A stretch of DNA of 64,000 bases from Anaerolineae bacterium (lineage in GTDB: Bacteria; Chloroflexota; Anaerolineae; Anaerolineales; Anaerolineaceae), in the NCBI GenBank assembly GCA_011176685.1, contig DUED01000030.1, positions 1-64,000 on the forward strand. The letters run 5' to 3'. Every line of letters starts with the position of its first letter. Position 1 is the stretch's first letter. The position numbers and the translations under genes were made by a program. Under the pieces are notes generated by a model, which was not told the origin of the DNA, did not search any database, and saw only the letters and a program-made list of their open reading frames with translations. Shown here in pieces: positions 8,366 through 16,980 of this stretch.

Positions 8366-9910
8366 ATGATCTCCCTACCTTTATTGTGGCTTTCGCTAGC
8401 ATTTCTCAGCGGGTTGCCACTAGGAGCAGCTTTTCCGCTTGCCTGGCACGCCTGGGCTGTGATAGCCGCATGCGGAATATTATTTTTCCTTTTCATCCGG
8501 CTGATATTGAAAAAATATTCCAAGTACAAAAAGACTTCATTCGCAGGATTTTTACTCACTTCTTTAGCACTCGGTGCTTTGCGCTTCCTGTGTGCTGAAC
8601 CCACATTTACCCCCCAGGACATCGCATATTACAACGGCACAGGTTCATTAGTCATAGAGGGTACTGTCAGCTCCCCTCATGATAGACGTGATGGCTATAT
8701 GACAGTTTTTATAAAAACTGAAAATATCCTGAGCAAGGAAAGTTTGGGTGAATGGCAGGCAGTTACAGGCAAAGTACAGATACGTCTCCCAGAATATTTT
8801 TTCATCAGATACGGCGACCGTTTGCTGCTGGAGGGTAAACTGCAAGCAACCATCAAATCCGATCAACCACCTTATTCCAGCTGGCTGGCGCGCAAAGGGT
8901 TATTCAGCCGCATGTATTATCCGCAGGTGCTCAAGCGCCAAGCAGGAAACGGTAATCCTATCCTAGACGCCATTTACCGCTTGCGCAACTACGCCCACGA
9001 AACGCTCATAGGGCTACTGCCGCATCCCGAATCCGCCCTACTTTCCGGTATCCTGCTGGGTATCGAAAGCGATATACCAGATTACTTACAGGCTGCCTAC
9101 CGCGCCACCGGCACAGCACATATCATCGCCATCTCCGGCTTTAACATCTCTCTTATCGCCGGGCTGGTCACGCGCCTCACCAACCGGCTGCTGCCTTATG
9201 GTTGGGGTGCACTGGTAGCTATCTGCGCCATCCTTTTTTACACCTTGCTGGTTGGCGCCCAGCCAGCCGTGGTACGCGCTGCCATCATGGGCAGTCTTGC
9301 CATTCCAGCATACTTGATCGGCAGAAAAGTGATTGGCATCCATTCTCTGGCACTAACAGCTGCCCTGATGGCATTATTAAACCCCTTCATCTTGTGGGAT
9401 GTGGGTTTTCAGCTTTCCTTTACAGCCACTTTTGGCATCTTGACTTTCACCAACCTGCTTACAGAATCCTTCGAAAACTGGACCAGTAAGCACCTGCCAA
9501 CATTTTCCTCAAAGCCAATAACCCAGTTTATTTCGGAATACTTGCTTGCCACTCTGGCAGCGCAGTTTGCGATCCTGCCGGTGGTCATCACCCACTTTCA
9601 AGATATCTCGCTACTTTCTCTGCCAACCAACCTGCTCATCCTGCCTGTCCAACCGCTGGTGATGATACTCGGCGGAATCTCTTTATTAACAGGAATGGTC
9701 TTTCCGCCAATGGGCAAACTGCTCGCAGCATTTGCCTGGTTGCCAACTGCCTTTACCAACCAAGTTGTGCTGTTCTTTGCCATGATACCCTCTAACATCA
9801 AACTTGACGCAGATATTTATTTCTGGTTGGCTCTTTCAACCCTTATTTTGGCTTCCATTCCTGCCACATATTATCAGCTCAAACCCCATGATGTCAAAAG
9901 GAATTCATAA
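8366..9910 (+). CDS. comEC: ComEC/Rec2 competence channel protein, core form without beta-lactamase-like domain
   Basis: ComEC forms the inner-membrane channel for single-stranded DNA uptake. The 514-residue protein has N-terminal membrane helices, a DUF4131/OB-like region and the competence domain, including ATGTAHIIAISGFNISLIAG and later helices with the conserved QLSFTATFGI. Full-length ComEC has roughly 750-800 residues and ends in a metallo-beta-lactamase-like domain; this one stops soon after the last helices and the domain is not encoded next to it. It may be a natural short form. No other competence gene is in the window. Confidence 0.85.
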   Translation: MISLPLLWLSLAFLSGLPLGAAFPLAWHAWAVIAACGILFFLFIRLILKKYSKYKKTSFAGFLLTSLALGALRFLCAEPTFTPQDIAYYNGTGSLVIEGTVSSPHDRRDGYMTVFIKTENILSKESLGEWQAVTGKVQIRLPEYFFIRYGDRLLLEGKLQATIKSDQPPYSSWLARKGLFSRMYYPQVLKRQAGNGNPILDAIYRLRNYAHETLIGLLPHPESALLSGILLGIESDIPDYLQAAYRATGTAHIIAISGFNISLIAGLVTRLTNRLLPYGWGALVAICAILFYTLLVGAQPAVVRAAIMGSLAIPAYLIGRKVIGIHSLALTAALMALLNPFILWDVGFQLSFTATFGILTFTNLLTESFENWTSKHLPTFSSKPITQFISEYLLATLAAQFAILPVVITHFQDISLLSLPTNLLILPVQPLVMILGGISLLTGMVFPPMGKLLAAFAWLPTAFTNQVVLFFAMIPSNIKLDADIYFWLALSTLILASIPATYYQLKPHDVKRNS

Positions 9911-10173
9911 AAGAGTGTAAGGATTGACTTTTGATTATCCTGAGCACCTCAAGGGAATAAAAAATCATAAGCGTCAAAGGTGGGAACTGTTATAATAAAA
10001 AAATCACTGCAGCAATTCCGTCCGCGCAGCATCTCTCAAATCCTGCAAGACGTTTCTGCAATGAGGTATGTCGAACAAATTTTCTATATATATTAATAAT
10101 TCGCCTATTCATAGAGATGCGATCTCGCCACTGATCGCACCACTATTGATGAATTTATCGTACTGTTGAAATA
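9911..10173. other. Intergenic region with a small inverted repeat
   Basis: 263 bases without a recognisable gene between comEC and the yjbQ-like gene. It holds an AT-rich middle and a 7-bp inverted repeat, TGCGATC at 10118-10124 and GATCGCA at 10133-10139, 35 bases before the downstream ATG. That repeat could be an operator, but nothing proves it. Confidence 0.4.
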
Positions 10174-10596
10174 ATGGACTGGTTCAAAGAAACATTAACC
10201 TTTAGCACACAGGGCAAAGGTATGTACCCTGTTAATGACAGTGTAGAAACTGTTATCCGCCAGTGGGGCATCCAGGAAGGTGTATGCTTCCTATTCCTGC
10301 CGCATGCCAGCGCGTCGCTAGTTATCAGTGAGAGCTATGATCCCAGCGCGCGCATGGATGTAGAAGAGTTCTACGAACGCCTTGTCCCTGAGAAGCAGAA
10401 CTGGTACCAGCACACGCTGGAAGGACCAGATGATTCTCCCTCACACATCCGCTCTACACTCACCCAAAACAGCATCTCCATCCCGATAGGTAACGAGCGC
10501 TTGAGTTTAGGCACCTGGCAGGGCGTTTTCCTGTTCGAGCACCGCATGCGTCCCCATCAACGCCGCCTGCTGGTCAGATGCTTGAAAATTAGCTGA
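10174..10596 (+). CDS. YjbQ family (UPF0047) protein, secondary thiamine-phosphate synthase-like
   Basis: A 140-residue protein of the UPF0047/YjbQ family, annotated from weak thiamine phosphate synthase activity of homologues; its main role is uncertain. The family pattern is clear: PHASASLVISESYDPS, then WYQHTLEGPDDSPSHIRS, an SISIPIGNERLSLGTWQG block and an FLFEHR end. Conserved His and Asp residues in these blocks form the metal site. It stands alone, with no clear ribosome site just upstream of ATG 10174. Confidence 0.85.
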   Translation: MDWFKETLTFSTQGKGMYPVNDSVETVIRQWGIQEGVCFLFLPHASASLVISESYDPSARMDVEEFYERLVPEKQNWYQHTLEGPDDSPSHIRSTLTQNSISIPIGNERLSLGTWQGVFLFEHRMRPHQRRLLVRCLKIS

Positions 10597-10617
10597 ACTC
10601 TGGCGGATTATGGTCAA

Positions 10618-10865
10618 TTAATCGAGTTTTAGCTCCTTGATGCCCAGCTCTTTCATAGCATCTTTCAATTCTTCCACAGTCATCTCTTCGGGATCTTTCT
10701 TCTTTCTTTGCGGATTCTTCTTAAATCCGCATCCCGCAGCCGAATATTATGGATCATTGCCCAGGTAACCGCTGCCCCAGCTACCATGGCAGTTCCCCGC
10801 ATGATACGGCGGGTTGTTCTTCTAGCAGTGCGACGCACAACACGGCGCCTACGAAATGGACTCAT
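10618..10865 (-). pseudogene. Small Arg-rich single-helix protein gene, probably frameshifted
   Basis: From ATG at 10865 the frame encodes an Arg-rich N-terminus and one hydrophobic stretch (MVAGAAVTWAM), then stops at 10680. In another frame of the same strand the DNA continues, without a gap, as DPEEMTVEELKDAMKELG and ends at TAA 10618-10620. That charged amphipathic tail looks like real coding sequence, so a frameshift in the A/G-rich stretch near 10690-10710 is inferred. Either an indel has broken the gene or the tail is unrelated. I do not recognise the family. Confidence 0.35.
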
Positions 10866-10999
10866 AGCTCGCTCCTTTCAGTATTGTTATCTCTAATAAT
10901 TAGAGCGAAAAAATTCTCTGCCGGTTTCGCTGCGCAATTTCCGCCCTAGTATTCAGTTATACTTGACGGACTGCCGATTTAACTTCACCGGGTGTACTT

Positions 11000-11902
11000 A
11001 TGAAGACAACGAAGCTAAAAAATGTGGGCATTTATTTCAAACTGCTTGCTGCGGTGGTGATGTGGGGCGGTTCTTTCATCGCCACCAAAATCGCAGTGTT
11101 GGAAATTTCCCCTGTTACGGTTGTGTGGTCGCGCTTTGCTATTGGGGTGGTACTGTTGGGAATGACCGCTCTGCAACAGCATCAAGTATCGCCGCCTTCA
11201 GCCAAAGAACTGCTTCATTTCGCCCTGCTGGGCTTTCTGGGCATCAGCCTACACCAATGGCTGCAGTCCACTGGGCTGGTCACCTCGCAGGCATCTACCA
11301 CTGCCTGGATTGTGGCCACAACACCGCTCTTCATGGCTCTGATGGGCTGGTTTTTCCTCAAAGAGCGTATCGGCTGGAAAAGTATAGCCGGTATCCTGCT
11401 GGCGACCATCGGCGTACTGCTAGTGGTCAGTAAAGGAAAACTGGTAAATGTTTTGGGCGGGAGCTTCGGTGCGCCCGGCGACCTATTAGTCTTGATCAGC
11501 GCGCCCAACTGGGCAGTCTATTCAGTGCTTTCACGTGATGCGCTCAAAAAACACACTGCCCTAAAAATGACTTTCTACGTGGTGCTGTTTGGCTGGCTGT
11601 TCACTTCTATGCAGTTCCTGGCAGTGAACCATTGGGGTGAATTCAACCAAATCAGCACGCAGGGCTGGCTAAGCATTGCCTTTCTGGGAATTTTTTGTAC
11701 CTACCTAGCTTACATCTACTGGTACGACGCTTTGCAGGCACTACCAGCTGCTCATGTGGGCGCTTTCTTGTATATCGAGCCGGTAGTATCAACACTGATA
11801 GCAGCCGCTATACTCAAGGAAGAAATCGTTCTGGCTTCAGTGCTCGGCGGCGGCTTGACATTATTCGGTGTATGGTTAGTTGATAATAAAAGGCAAGAAT
11901 GA
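11000..11902 (+). CDS. EamA/DMT-superfamily permease
   Basis: A 300-residue integral membrane protein with ten predicted helices in two EamA repeats. Typical signatures are the N-terminal MWGGSFIATKIAV segment and LGIFCTYLAYIYWYDALQ in the second repeat. Members export amino acids or other metabolites; the substrate cannot be read from sequence. No strong ribosome site precedes ATG 11000. The next gene starts inside its stop codon (ATGA overlap), although that gene is very different in base composition. Confidence 0.9.
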   Translation: MKTTKLKNVGIYFKLLAAVVMWGGSFIATKIAVLEISPVTVVWSRFAIGVVLLGMTALQQHQVSPPSAKELLHFALLGFLGISLHQWLQSTGLVTSQASTTAWIVATTPLFMALMGWFFLKERIGWKSIAGILLATIGVLLVVSKGKLVNVLGGSFGAPGDLLVLISAPNWAVYSVLSRDALKKHTALKMTFYVVLFGWLFTSMQFLAVNHWGEFNQISTQGWLSIAFLGIFCTYLAYIYWYDALQALPAAHVGAFLYIEPVVSTLIAAAILKEEIVLASVLGGGLTLFGVWLVDNKRQE

Positions 11903-12498
11903 AAATATATCAATCATATAAAAACCCTTTAATTAAAAGGATTTCTGAAAATGTAAGTGGGATTTGGAAAAATCATCCGCTATCTAATTTCGTTGACATC
12001 GACGCAATAAATACAACTACCTTGAGAATTGAACTGTTATGCAATTCAATGGATAATGAATCAGTAAATATAGAAAATTATCCAGATATGATACTCAAAT
12101 TAAAAAAAGTTTCAAGCAATGAGATTATTTACCATGAACTAACACATATTATTGATGAACACAATTTCTTCTTTACAGCTGGTAGATCAGTAATGGAATT
12201 ACACAAATTAATTAATAAGTTACAAAATCCTAACGATAAAAAGGAATATATTCAAAGAACATTAAGAGTATTATGGGATGCATATATTAATGGAAGATTA
12301 TCCAAACATGGAATATTTGTTGATAGTATGAATAATTGCTTAGAGTTATTAACTGGGCGTAATCATGAAGGTAAAAAAGACCTAAATATAAAAACCGAAA
12401 AATATCTTAATAAAGTATGGAAAAGTAGCCGATTATCAATAGATATCCTTATAAGTATAGCTAAAAAAATACCTTATCACCGCTATGATCTTCTTTGA
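11899..12498 (+). CDS. AT-rich protein with HELTH zinc-protease-like motif, function unknown
   Basis: A 199-residue protein I do not recognise. It has IIYHELTHIID, an HExxH-type metal-binding motif with His79, Glu80 and His83, preceded by a short beta-like stretch and followed by helices rich in Asn and Lys. A third ligand is not obvious, so a small metallopeptidase is only a suggestion. Its ATG overlaps the EamA stop by 4 bases. The gene is far more AT-rich and Asn/Lys/Ile-rich than its neighbours, which suggests recent acquisition. Confidence 0.6.
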   Translation: MKIYQSYKNPLIKRISENVSGIWKNHPLSNFVDIDAINTTTLRIELLCNSMDNESVNIENYPDMILKLKKVSSNEIIYHELTHIIDEHNFFFTAGRSVMELHKLINKLQNPNDKKEYIQRTLRVLWDAYINGRLSKHGIFVDSMNNCLELLTGRNHEGKKDLNIKTEKYLNKVWKSSRLSIDILISIAKKIPYHRYDLL

Positions 12499-12541
12499 AG
12501 TCCAATACCATTTTTTATGCGAATAATAGAAATAAATAACA

Positions 12542-12961
12542 CTATAAAAAAGACCCTCCAGCCGATAGTTCCACCAGCCCAATCAGCTCTCCATCCGGTC
12601 CCCTGAAATAAAAAAATCTGCCGTTTTTAACCTGTTTAATCGTGCGAAGTGAAATATGGTGGGGTATTTCTGCATGCATGTGCAGGTCAACTCCTGACCT
12701 TTCCAGCCGCTCGATTTCCGCTTCCAGGTCTTCAACGAAAAACGCGATGTGGTCTATAGCGCCATCTAGTGGTGCCGCTGAGTCATCTTTAAACTGAGTC
12801 AGCTCTATAACAGTTTCCCCTCTTTTCAGGAAAGCCCGCCAGTTTCCATCTCCACAAATGGCCTTCTTCTGGACAACTTCAAAGCCAAACGCCTTACAAT
12901 AGAATTTGACGCTGCAGGTAATATCCGCCACCAGCAGCCCAATTAAGTTGATGGAAAGCAT
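12542..12961 (-). CDS. VOC-family (glyoxalase/dioxygenase-like) protein
   Basis: A 139-residue vicinal oxygen chelate protein: an N-terminal LIGLLVADITCSVKFYCKAFGF, a central HIAFFVEDLEAEIERL and a terminal FFYFRGPDGELIGLVEL, the two beta-alpha-beta-beta-beta modules of the fold. Candidate metal ligands are His in DHIAFF and Glu in GELIGL. Substrate is unknown; lyase, dioxygenase and binding functions all occur in this family. GGAGG lies 9 bases before the ATG on the - strand. Confidence 0.85.
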   Translation of the reverse strand: MLSINLIGLLVADITCSVKFYCKAFGFEVVQKKAICGDGNWRAFLKRGETVIELTQFKDDSAAPLDGAIDHIAFFVEDLEAEIERLERSGVDLHMHAEIPHHISLRTIKQVKNGRFFYFRGPDGELIGLVELSAGGSFL

Positions 12962-13015
12962 AAATCTACCTCCTAGCTTTCATTATATGCTAGTCCTGCC
13001 ATAAACCTTAGGTAA

Positions 13016-13225
13016 AAAATAAACGGTGCCATTTTTGACAAATTAAAGGAGAAAATCGAGCGGCGCCTGGAAGCCGCTACAAGCGTTAAAAAGCCTCCTG
13101 ATATCCAGGATGACCTTGATCCACTTAATTACGCAGTCCTCAAAAAACATCAACACGATAGCTGGCAGCAGGTGCTGGCGGAGAACAAGCGTAAGGAAGC
13201 CGGTTACAAGAAGCTGTACAAATAG
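13016..13225 (+). pseudogene. Probable gene remnant (C-terminal coding fragment)
   Basis: An open frame follows a TAA at 13013-13015 and runs to TAG at 13223-13225, with no ATG, GTG or TTG start that fits well. It encodes a charged helical peptide (about DKLKEKIERRLEAATSVKK, then QQVLAENKRKEAGYKKLYK). The composition looks protein-coding, so this may be the tail of a deleted gene. No family is recognised. Confidence 0.3.
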
Positions 13226-13240
13226 ACTTGTTGAAATGCT

Positions 13241-13669
13241 CTAATCAGAATCCAGGGAGGAGCTCTGGCGAGAGCGCTTTATTTTACTCCGGCGGCGTTT
13301 AACTGCCAGGCGCTTCTCCCGGGCAGCCCTGGTGGACCTGGTGGGCTTGCGGCGTTTGGGTACTTGCATCGCCTTGCGGATCAGTTTCACCAGGCGCTGG
13401 AGCGCCTCCTCACGGTTGGCTTCCTGCGTGCGGCAGCGGCGTGCATCAATCACCAGCACACCTGCAGCCGTCATGCGCCTGCCTGCCAGCCTTGTTAACC
13501 GCTTTTTGACTCTATCTGGCAGGGAGGGCGAGTTGCACACATCAAAGCGAAGCTGGACAGCCGTGGCGACCTTGTTTACATTCTGTCCGCCAGGACCAGA
13601 GGCACGTATAAAATCAAAAGACAGCTCACCCTCATGGAGTGAAATGTTATCCGAAATCTCAATCATCAC
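13241..13669 (-). CDS. arfB: Alternative ribosome-rescue factor ArfB (peptidyl-tRNA hydrolase, YaeJ type)
   Basis: ArfB enters stalled ribosomes lacking a full codon in the A site and hydrolyses peptidyl-tRNA. The 142-residue protein has the GGQ catalytic motif at 27-29 in RASGPGGQNVNKVATAV, and a C-terminal tail very rich in Arg and Lys that in known ArfB fills the mRNA channel. Length and architecture match the short ArfB, not full release factors. The start follows two consecutive Met codons; either may be used. Confidence 0.92.
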   Translation of the reverse strand: MMIEISDNISLHEGELSFDFIRASGPGGQNVNKVATAVQLRFDVCNSPSLPDRVKKRLTRLAGRRMTAAGVLVIDARRCRTQEANREEALQRLVKLIRKAMQVPKRRKPTRSTRAAREKRLAVKRRRSKIKRSRQSSSLDSD

Positions 13670-13765
13670 CAGTAATTATAAGAGAAGCTCTGTAATACTC
13701 CGCTGCTGTACATAAATAAAAGCCTGACATAACCCGACAAAAGCCGACACTTTTTTCAAGAGTGG

Positions 13766-13862
13766 ATATTCGTTTCTAAGGAACGAATATTAAGCAAGCT
13801 GATCAGCGGGCAACAGATGATGGCTGATAGTCTATCAAGGATATTATAATAAGCCATCATCT
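13766..13862 (+). promoter_or_regulatory. Two inverted repeats upstream of the transaldolase-like gene
   Basis: A 9-bp perfect inverted repeat, ATATTCGTT at 13766-13774 and AACGAATAT at 13782-13790, has a 7-base loop. An 11-bp perfect one follows, AGATGATGGCT at 13815-13825 and AGCCATCATCT at 13852-13862, only 8 bases before the GAGGAGG ribosome site. The second hairpin could control translation of the next gene, and the first could be an operator. Function is inferred from position only. Confidence 0.4.
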
Positions 13863-13880
13863 AACAATGAGGAGGATATA

Positions 13881-14525
13881 TTGACTATCCTACTGGATTC
13901 AGCGATTATTGAAGAAGCCAAACAAGCCGCGCAATGGGGCTGGGTAAGCGGAGCGACCACAAATCCAACTCTGCTGGCGAAGTCTAAGCTACCTCCAGAC
14001 GAGACACTAAGGCAGTTGGCACGGATACTGGGTGGGCAAATCTTCTACCAGCTTACCGGAATCACACTGGAAGCTATGCTGGGCGAAGCCACATTGGCTC
14101 ACGGCATCCTGGGTAAACAACTGGTTCTTAAAATCCCGTCCAACTCCACGGGCTTTCAGGCCTGCACGCGGCTCTCAAAAAAATACACCTGCGCGGTAAC
14201 CGCTATATACAGCCCGGCGCAGGCCTTACTGGCACAGGCAGCGGGCGCGCACTACATCCTCTACTATCACAACCGCGCTAAACGGCTGCTCAAGCAGGGC
14301 CAAAAACTGGCAGAACAAATCGTGCGGGTGCTCGATGGCACTGATAGCGAGGTAGTGGCAGCCAGCCTGAAGTCCCCTGAGGAGATGGTGGAGGCGCGCA
14401 GGGCAGGCGTTAAGATACTCTCCGCCAAATTCACTGTGCTGCAAACTCTGCCTGCGCATGAACTATCAGACAAAGCGATTTCAGAGTTCATGCAAACAGG
14501 TATGGGTCTAACTTCCCCAAAATGA
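13881..14525 (+). CDS. Transaldolase-like / fructose-6-phosphate aldolase family protein
   Basis: A 214-residue TalC/FSA-type class I aldolase barrel. VSGATTNPTLLAK near the N-terminus and LVLKIPS with the Schiff-base Lys84 match the family, as does the length of about 220. Members either transfer dihydroxyacetone or cleave fructose 6-phosphate; which one applies here cannot be decided. The start is TTG at 13881 with GAGGAGG about 9 bases upstream. DUF1232 follows after 13 bases. Confidence 0.85.
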   Translation: MTILLDSAIIEEAKQAAQWGWVSGATTNPTLLAKSKLPPDETLRQLARILGGQIFYQLTGITLEAMLGEATLAHGILGKQLVLKIPSNSTGFQACTRLSKKYTCAVTAIYSPAQALLAQAAGAHYILYYHNRAKRLLKQGQKLAEQIVRVLDGTDSEVVAASLKSPEEMVEARRAGVKILSAKFTVLQTLPAHELSDKAISEFMQTGMGLTSPK

Positions 14526-14538
14526 GCTTGTTTTTCTA

Positions 14539-14928
14539 ATGTTAGAAAGAATACGCAACAGGGTAATGCTGCTGAGACGGGACATAACCGCCCTGTATTT
14601 TGCCTACCAGGATGAGAGAACTCCCTGGTACGCGCGTGTGTTGCTGGCATTGGTCATTTCCATGGCAATCAGTCCCATTGACTTAATCCCAGATTTTATT
14701 CCAGTCCTCGGGTACCTGGATGACATTATCCTGGTGCCGTTGGGGATTGCCGCCGCCATAAAAATGGTCCCACCAGAGGTCATGCAAGAAGCGCGTAAAA
14801 AAGCAGCGGGGGTTATGATCAATAAAAAATTCGCCAAGGCCTATACGGTTTTTGTTATCATACTGTGGGCACTGGTGGTTTTTTGGATGATTAAGCTTTT
14901 ACGGGATTATTTTCTAGTCCAGCATTGA
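14539..14928 (+). CDS. DUF1232 (YkvA-type) small membrane protein
   Basis: A 129-residue protein with the DUF1232 core, seen as AISPIDLIPDFIPVLGYLDD, and a C-terminal membrane helix (about VFVIILWALVVFWMIKLL). The family has no firm biochemical role. It is 13 bases downstream of the transaldolase-like gene and probably transcribed with it. Confidence 0.85.
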   Translation: MLERIRNRVMLLRRDITALYFAYQDERTPWYARVLLALVISMAISPIDLIPDFIPVLGYLDDIILVPLGIAAAIKMVPPEVMQEARKKAAGVMINKKFAKAYTVFVIILWALVVFWMIKLLRDYFLVQH

Positions 14929-14971
14929 AAAGCATATTAAAGATATACTTGATTTTGCAAAAACCTTAAAA

Positions 14972-14984
14972 GAAAAACGTTTTC
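14972..14984. promoter_or_regulatory. Palindromic motif GAAAAACGTTTTC upstream of galE
   Basis: GAAAAACGTTTTC, with a perfect AAAACGTTTT core, lies directly before the TTGGAGG ribosome site of galE. The identical 13-mer occurs at 24743-24755 upstream of clpC. The CG-centred shape resembles LacI/CcpA-type operators, but no such regulator is in the window. Confidence 0.35.
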
Positions 14985-14995
14985 TTGGAGGTCAC

Positions 14996-16009
14996 ATGAA
15001 AGTACTCATCAGCGGCGGTGCGGGTTATATTGGCAGCACCATTTGCTCGGCGCTGGAAGACAGCGGACACACCCCCATTATCATCGACTCACTGGTGACC
15101 GGGCGCATTGAATTTACACAGGGACGCATCTTCTATCAGGGCGACATTGCAGATAAAGCCCTCATAAATACCCTATTCCAAGAACAGCCTGACATCCATG
15201 CCACCATTCACTGTGCGGCGCTGATCGTGATGCCGGAATCCACCCAAAAGCCCTATGAATACTACCGTGAGAATGTAGGCAAGTCGCTGGAATTTTTTAA
15301 CCGCCTGCGTGAACTAGGCTTTCCAAGAGTTGTGTTCAGCTCATCAGCAGCTATCTACGATACTGTGCCGGGTTTTAAGGTGACAGAGCAATCACCGCTG
15401 AATCCTACCAACCCCTACGCGCGCACTAAGTATATGATGGAGATGATCCTCAAGGACTTCTGCCAATCTTACGGCATGCAGGGTATCGCCCTGCGATACT
15501 TCAATCCCATCGGCGCTGATCCGCAACTGCGCTCTGGGATGCAAACCGAAACCCCCACCCATGCGCTAGCTAAACTGGTGGAAGCGCAGCTTGGCCGCCT
15601 GCCGGAGTTCGTTATCACCGGCACCGATTACCCCACGCGCGATGGCACCGGCATCCGTGATTATATCCACGTGTGGGATCTGGCGCGTGCCCACGTGAAA
15701 GCTGTTGAAGACTTTGCGGGTGTTTTTTCGCGCGCTGGCAACCCGGCTGAGAATTATGTGGTCATCAACCTGGGAACGGGCAGGGGCGTGACCGTACGCG
15801 AGCTGGTGAACGCCTTTGAAAAGGTCACCGGTCAGCCTATCAACAAACGTGATGGAGCACGCCGCCCGGGTGATGCCGCCGGCGCTTTCACCAATGCAGA
15901 TACCGCCAGGAAACTGCTGCAGTGGGAGGCAGAATTATCGATTGAGCAGGGTATTTCGGATGCACTGCGCTGGGGACGCAAGCGCCAGGAAGTTCTGAAT
16001 TACAAATAA
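14996..16009 (+). CDS. galE: UDP-glucose 4-epimerase (GalE-like SDR)
   Basis: Interconverts UDP-glucose and UDP-galactose with bound NAD+, for the Leloir pathway and surface sugars. The 337-residue protein has GGAGYIGS at 7-14 (NAD binding), an FSSSAAIY strand ending in the Ser region and the catalytic pair Tyr141/Lys145 in NPYARTK. The later GTDYPTRDGTGIRDYIHVWDLARAH-type block is characteristic of GalE. A GGAGG ribosome site is 7 bases before ATG. Paralogous epimerases for other UDP sugars remain possible. Confidence 0.9.
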   Translation: MKVLISGGAGYIGSTICSALEDSGHTPIIIDSLVTGRIEFTQGRIFYQGDIADKALINTLFQEQPDIHATIHCAALIVMPESTQKPYEYYRENVGKSLEFFNRLRELGFPRVVFSSSAAIYDTVPGFKVTEQSPLNPTNPYARTKYMMEMILKDFCQSYGMQGIALRYFNPIGADPQLRSGMQTETPTHALAKLVEAQLGRLPEFVITGTDYPTRDGTGIRDYIHVWDLARAHVKAVEDFAGVFSRAGNPAENYVVINLGTGRGVTVRELVNAFEKVTGQPINKRDGARRPGDAAGAFTNADTARKLLQWEAELSIEQGISDALRWGRKRQEVLNYK

Positions 16010-16078
16010 TAAGGGAATTATATACTTGATAAACCCAAACATTTGTGCTATCATATAGTCAGATTATAACACAGAGGG

Positions 16079-16978
16079 TTGAAAATGAAAACGGATTTCC
16101 TCACAATTAGTGAACTAACAGAAGAAGGGGCTAGAGAATTATTAGAACATCTACGATGGGGTGAAGAGCCCATCTGCCCTCATTGCGGAAATATTGGTGC
16201 TTATGGGTTCAATGGTTCGTCCACTCGTAAAGGTGTTTATAAGTGCAAGGCTTGTAGAAAACAATTTACCGTTACAGTCGGTACGATATTTCACGGCTCA
16301 CTCATTCCGATAAAGAAATGGTTACTTGCTATATAGCTAATGTGTTCCAGCAAGAAAGGAATATCAGCTCATCAGATTCACAGGACACTAGGAATTACTT
16401 ATAAATCAGCTTGGTTTATGTGTCATCGGATAAGAACAGCAATGGAGCAAAATCCGCAGGTGTTTTTGAAAAACGATGTTGAGGTTGATGAGACATACAT
16501 CGGCGGCAAGAGCAAAGGGAAAAGAGGGCGGGGAGTAGAAGGCAAAACACCAGTAGTGGCATTGATTGAGCGTGGTGGTGAATTGAGAGCGCAAAAGATG
16601 AAACGCTTATCTGCTATTGCTCTAAAAACCGTTATTAGAGAACACGTTGACACATCCGCTAATCTGAATACTGATGAATTCAGATCATACAGAGGATTGG
16701 ACAAGGAATATAAATAACATAAGACCTTTCAGCATGGTTTAGGTCAATATGTAAATGGCATAGTTCACACGAATAAATTAGAAGGTTGGTTCTCGTTATT
16801 GAAGCGTGGAGTAAACGGGACATTTCATCGCGTAAGTGAAAAGCACCTAAATAAGTATATTGACGAATTCGTTTTTCGCTATAATAATATGAAGTTGAAC
16901 AATAGCACAAGGTCAATATTAGCAGTAAAGCAAGTTGGTAACAAAAGGCTATCTTATAGAAAAGTAAAAGGAGGTTAA
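16079..16978 (+). pseudogene. IS1595-family (ISXO2-like) transposase, interrupted by two in-frame stops
   Basis: One reading frame of 300 codons encodes a zinc ribbon (CPHCGN and YKCKACRKQF), a DDE-type catalytic region (EVDETYIGG, LNTDEFRSYRG) and the C-terminal TNKLEGWFSLLKRG to YIDEFVFRYNN block typical of IS1595. It is broken by TAG at 16334-16336 and TAA at 16715-16717, with the frame preserved, so point mutations inactivated it. No clear terminal inverted repeats were found. Its last codons supply the GGAGG for the ParB-like gene that begins 3 bases later. Confidence 0.88.
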
Positions 16979-16980
16979 TC

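Noticed and set aside
16334-16717. Programmed recoding of the transposase stops
   Set aside because: No slippery sequence or readthrough context was seen near either stop; mutation is simpler.
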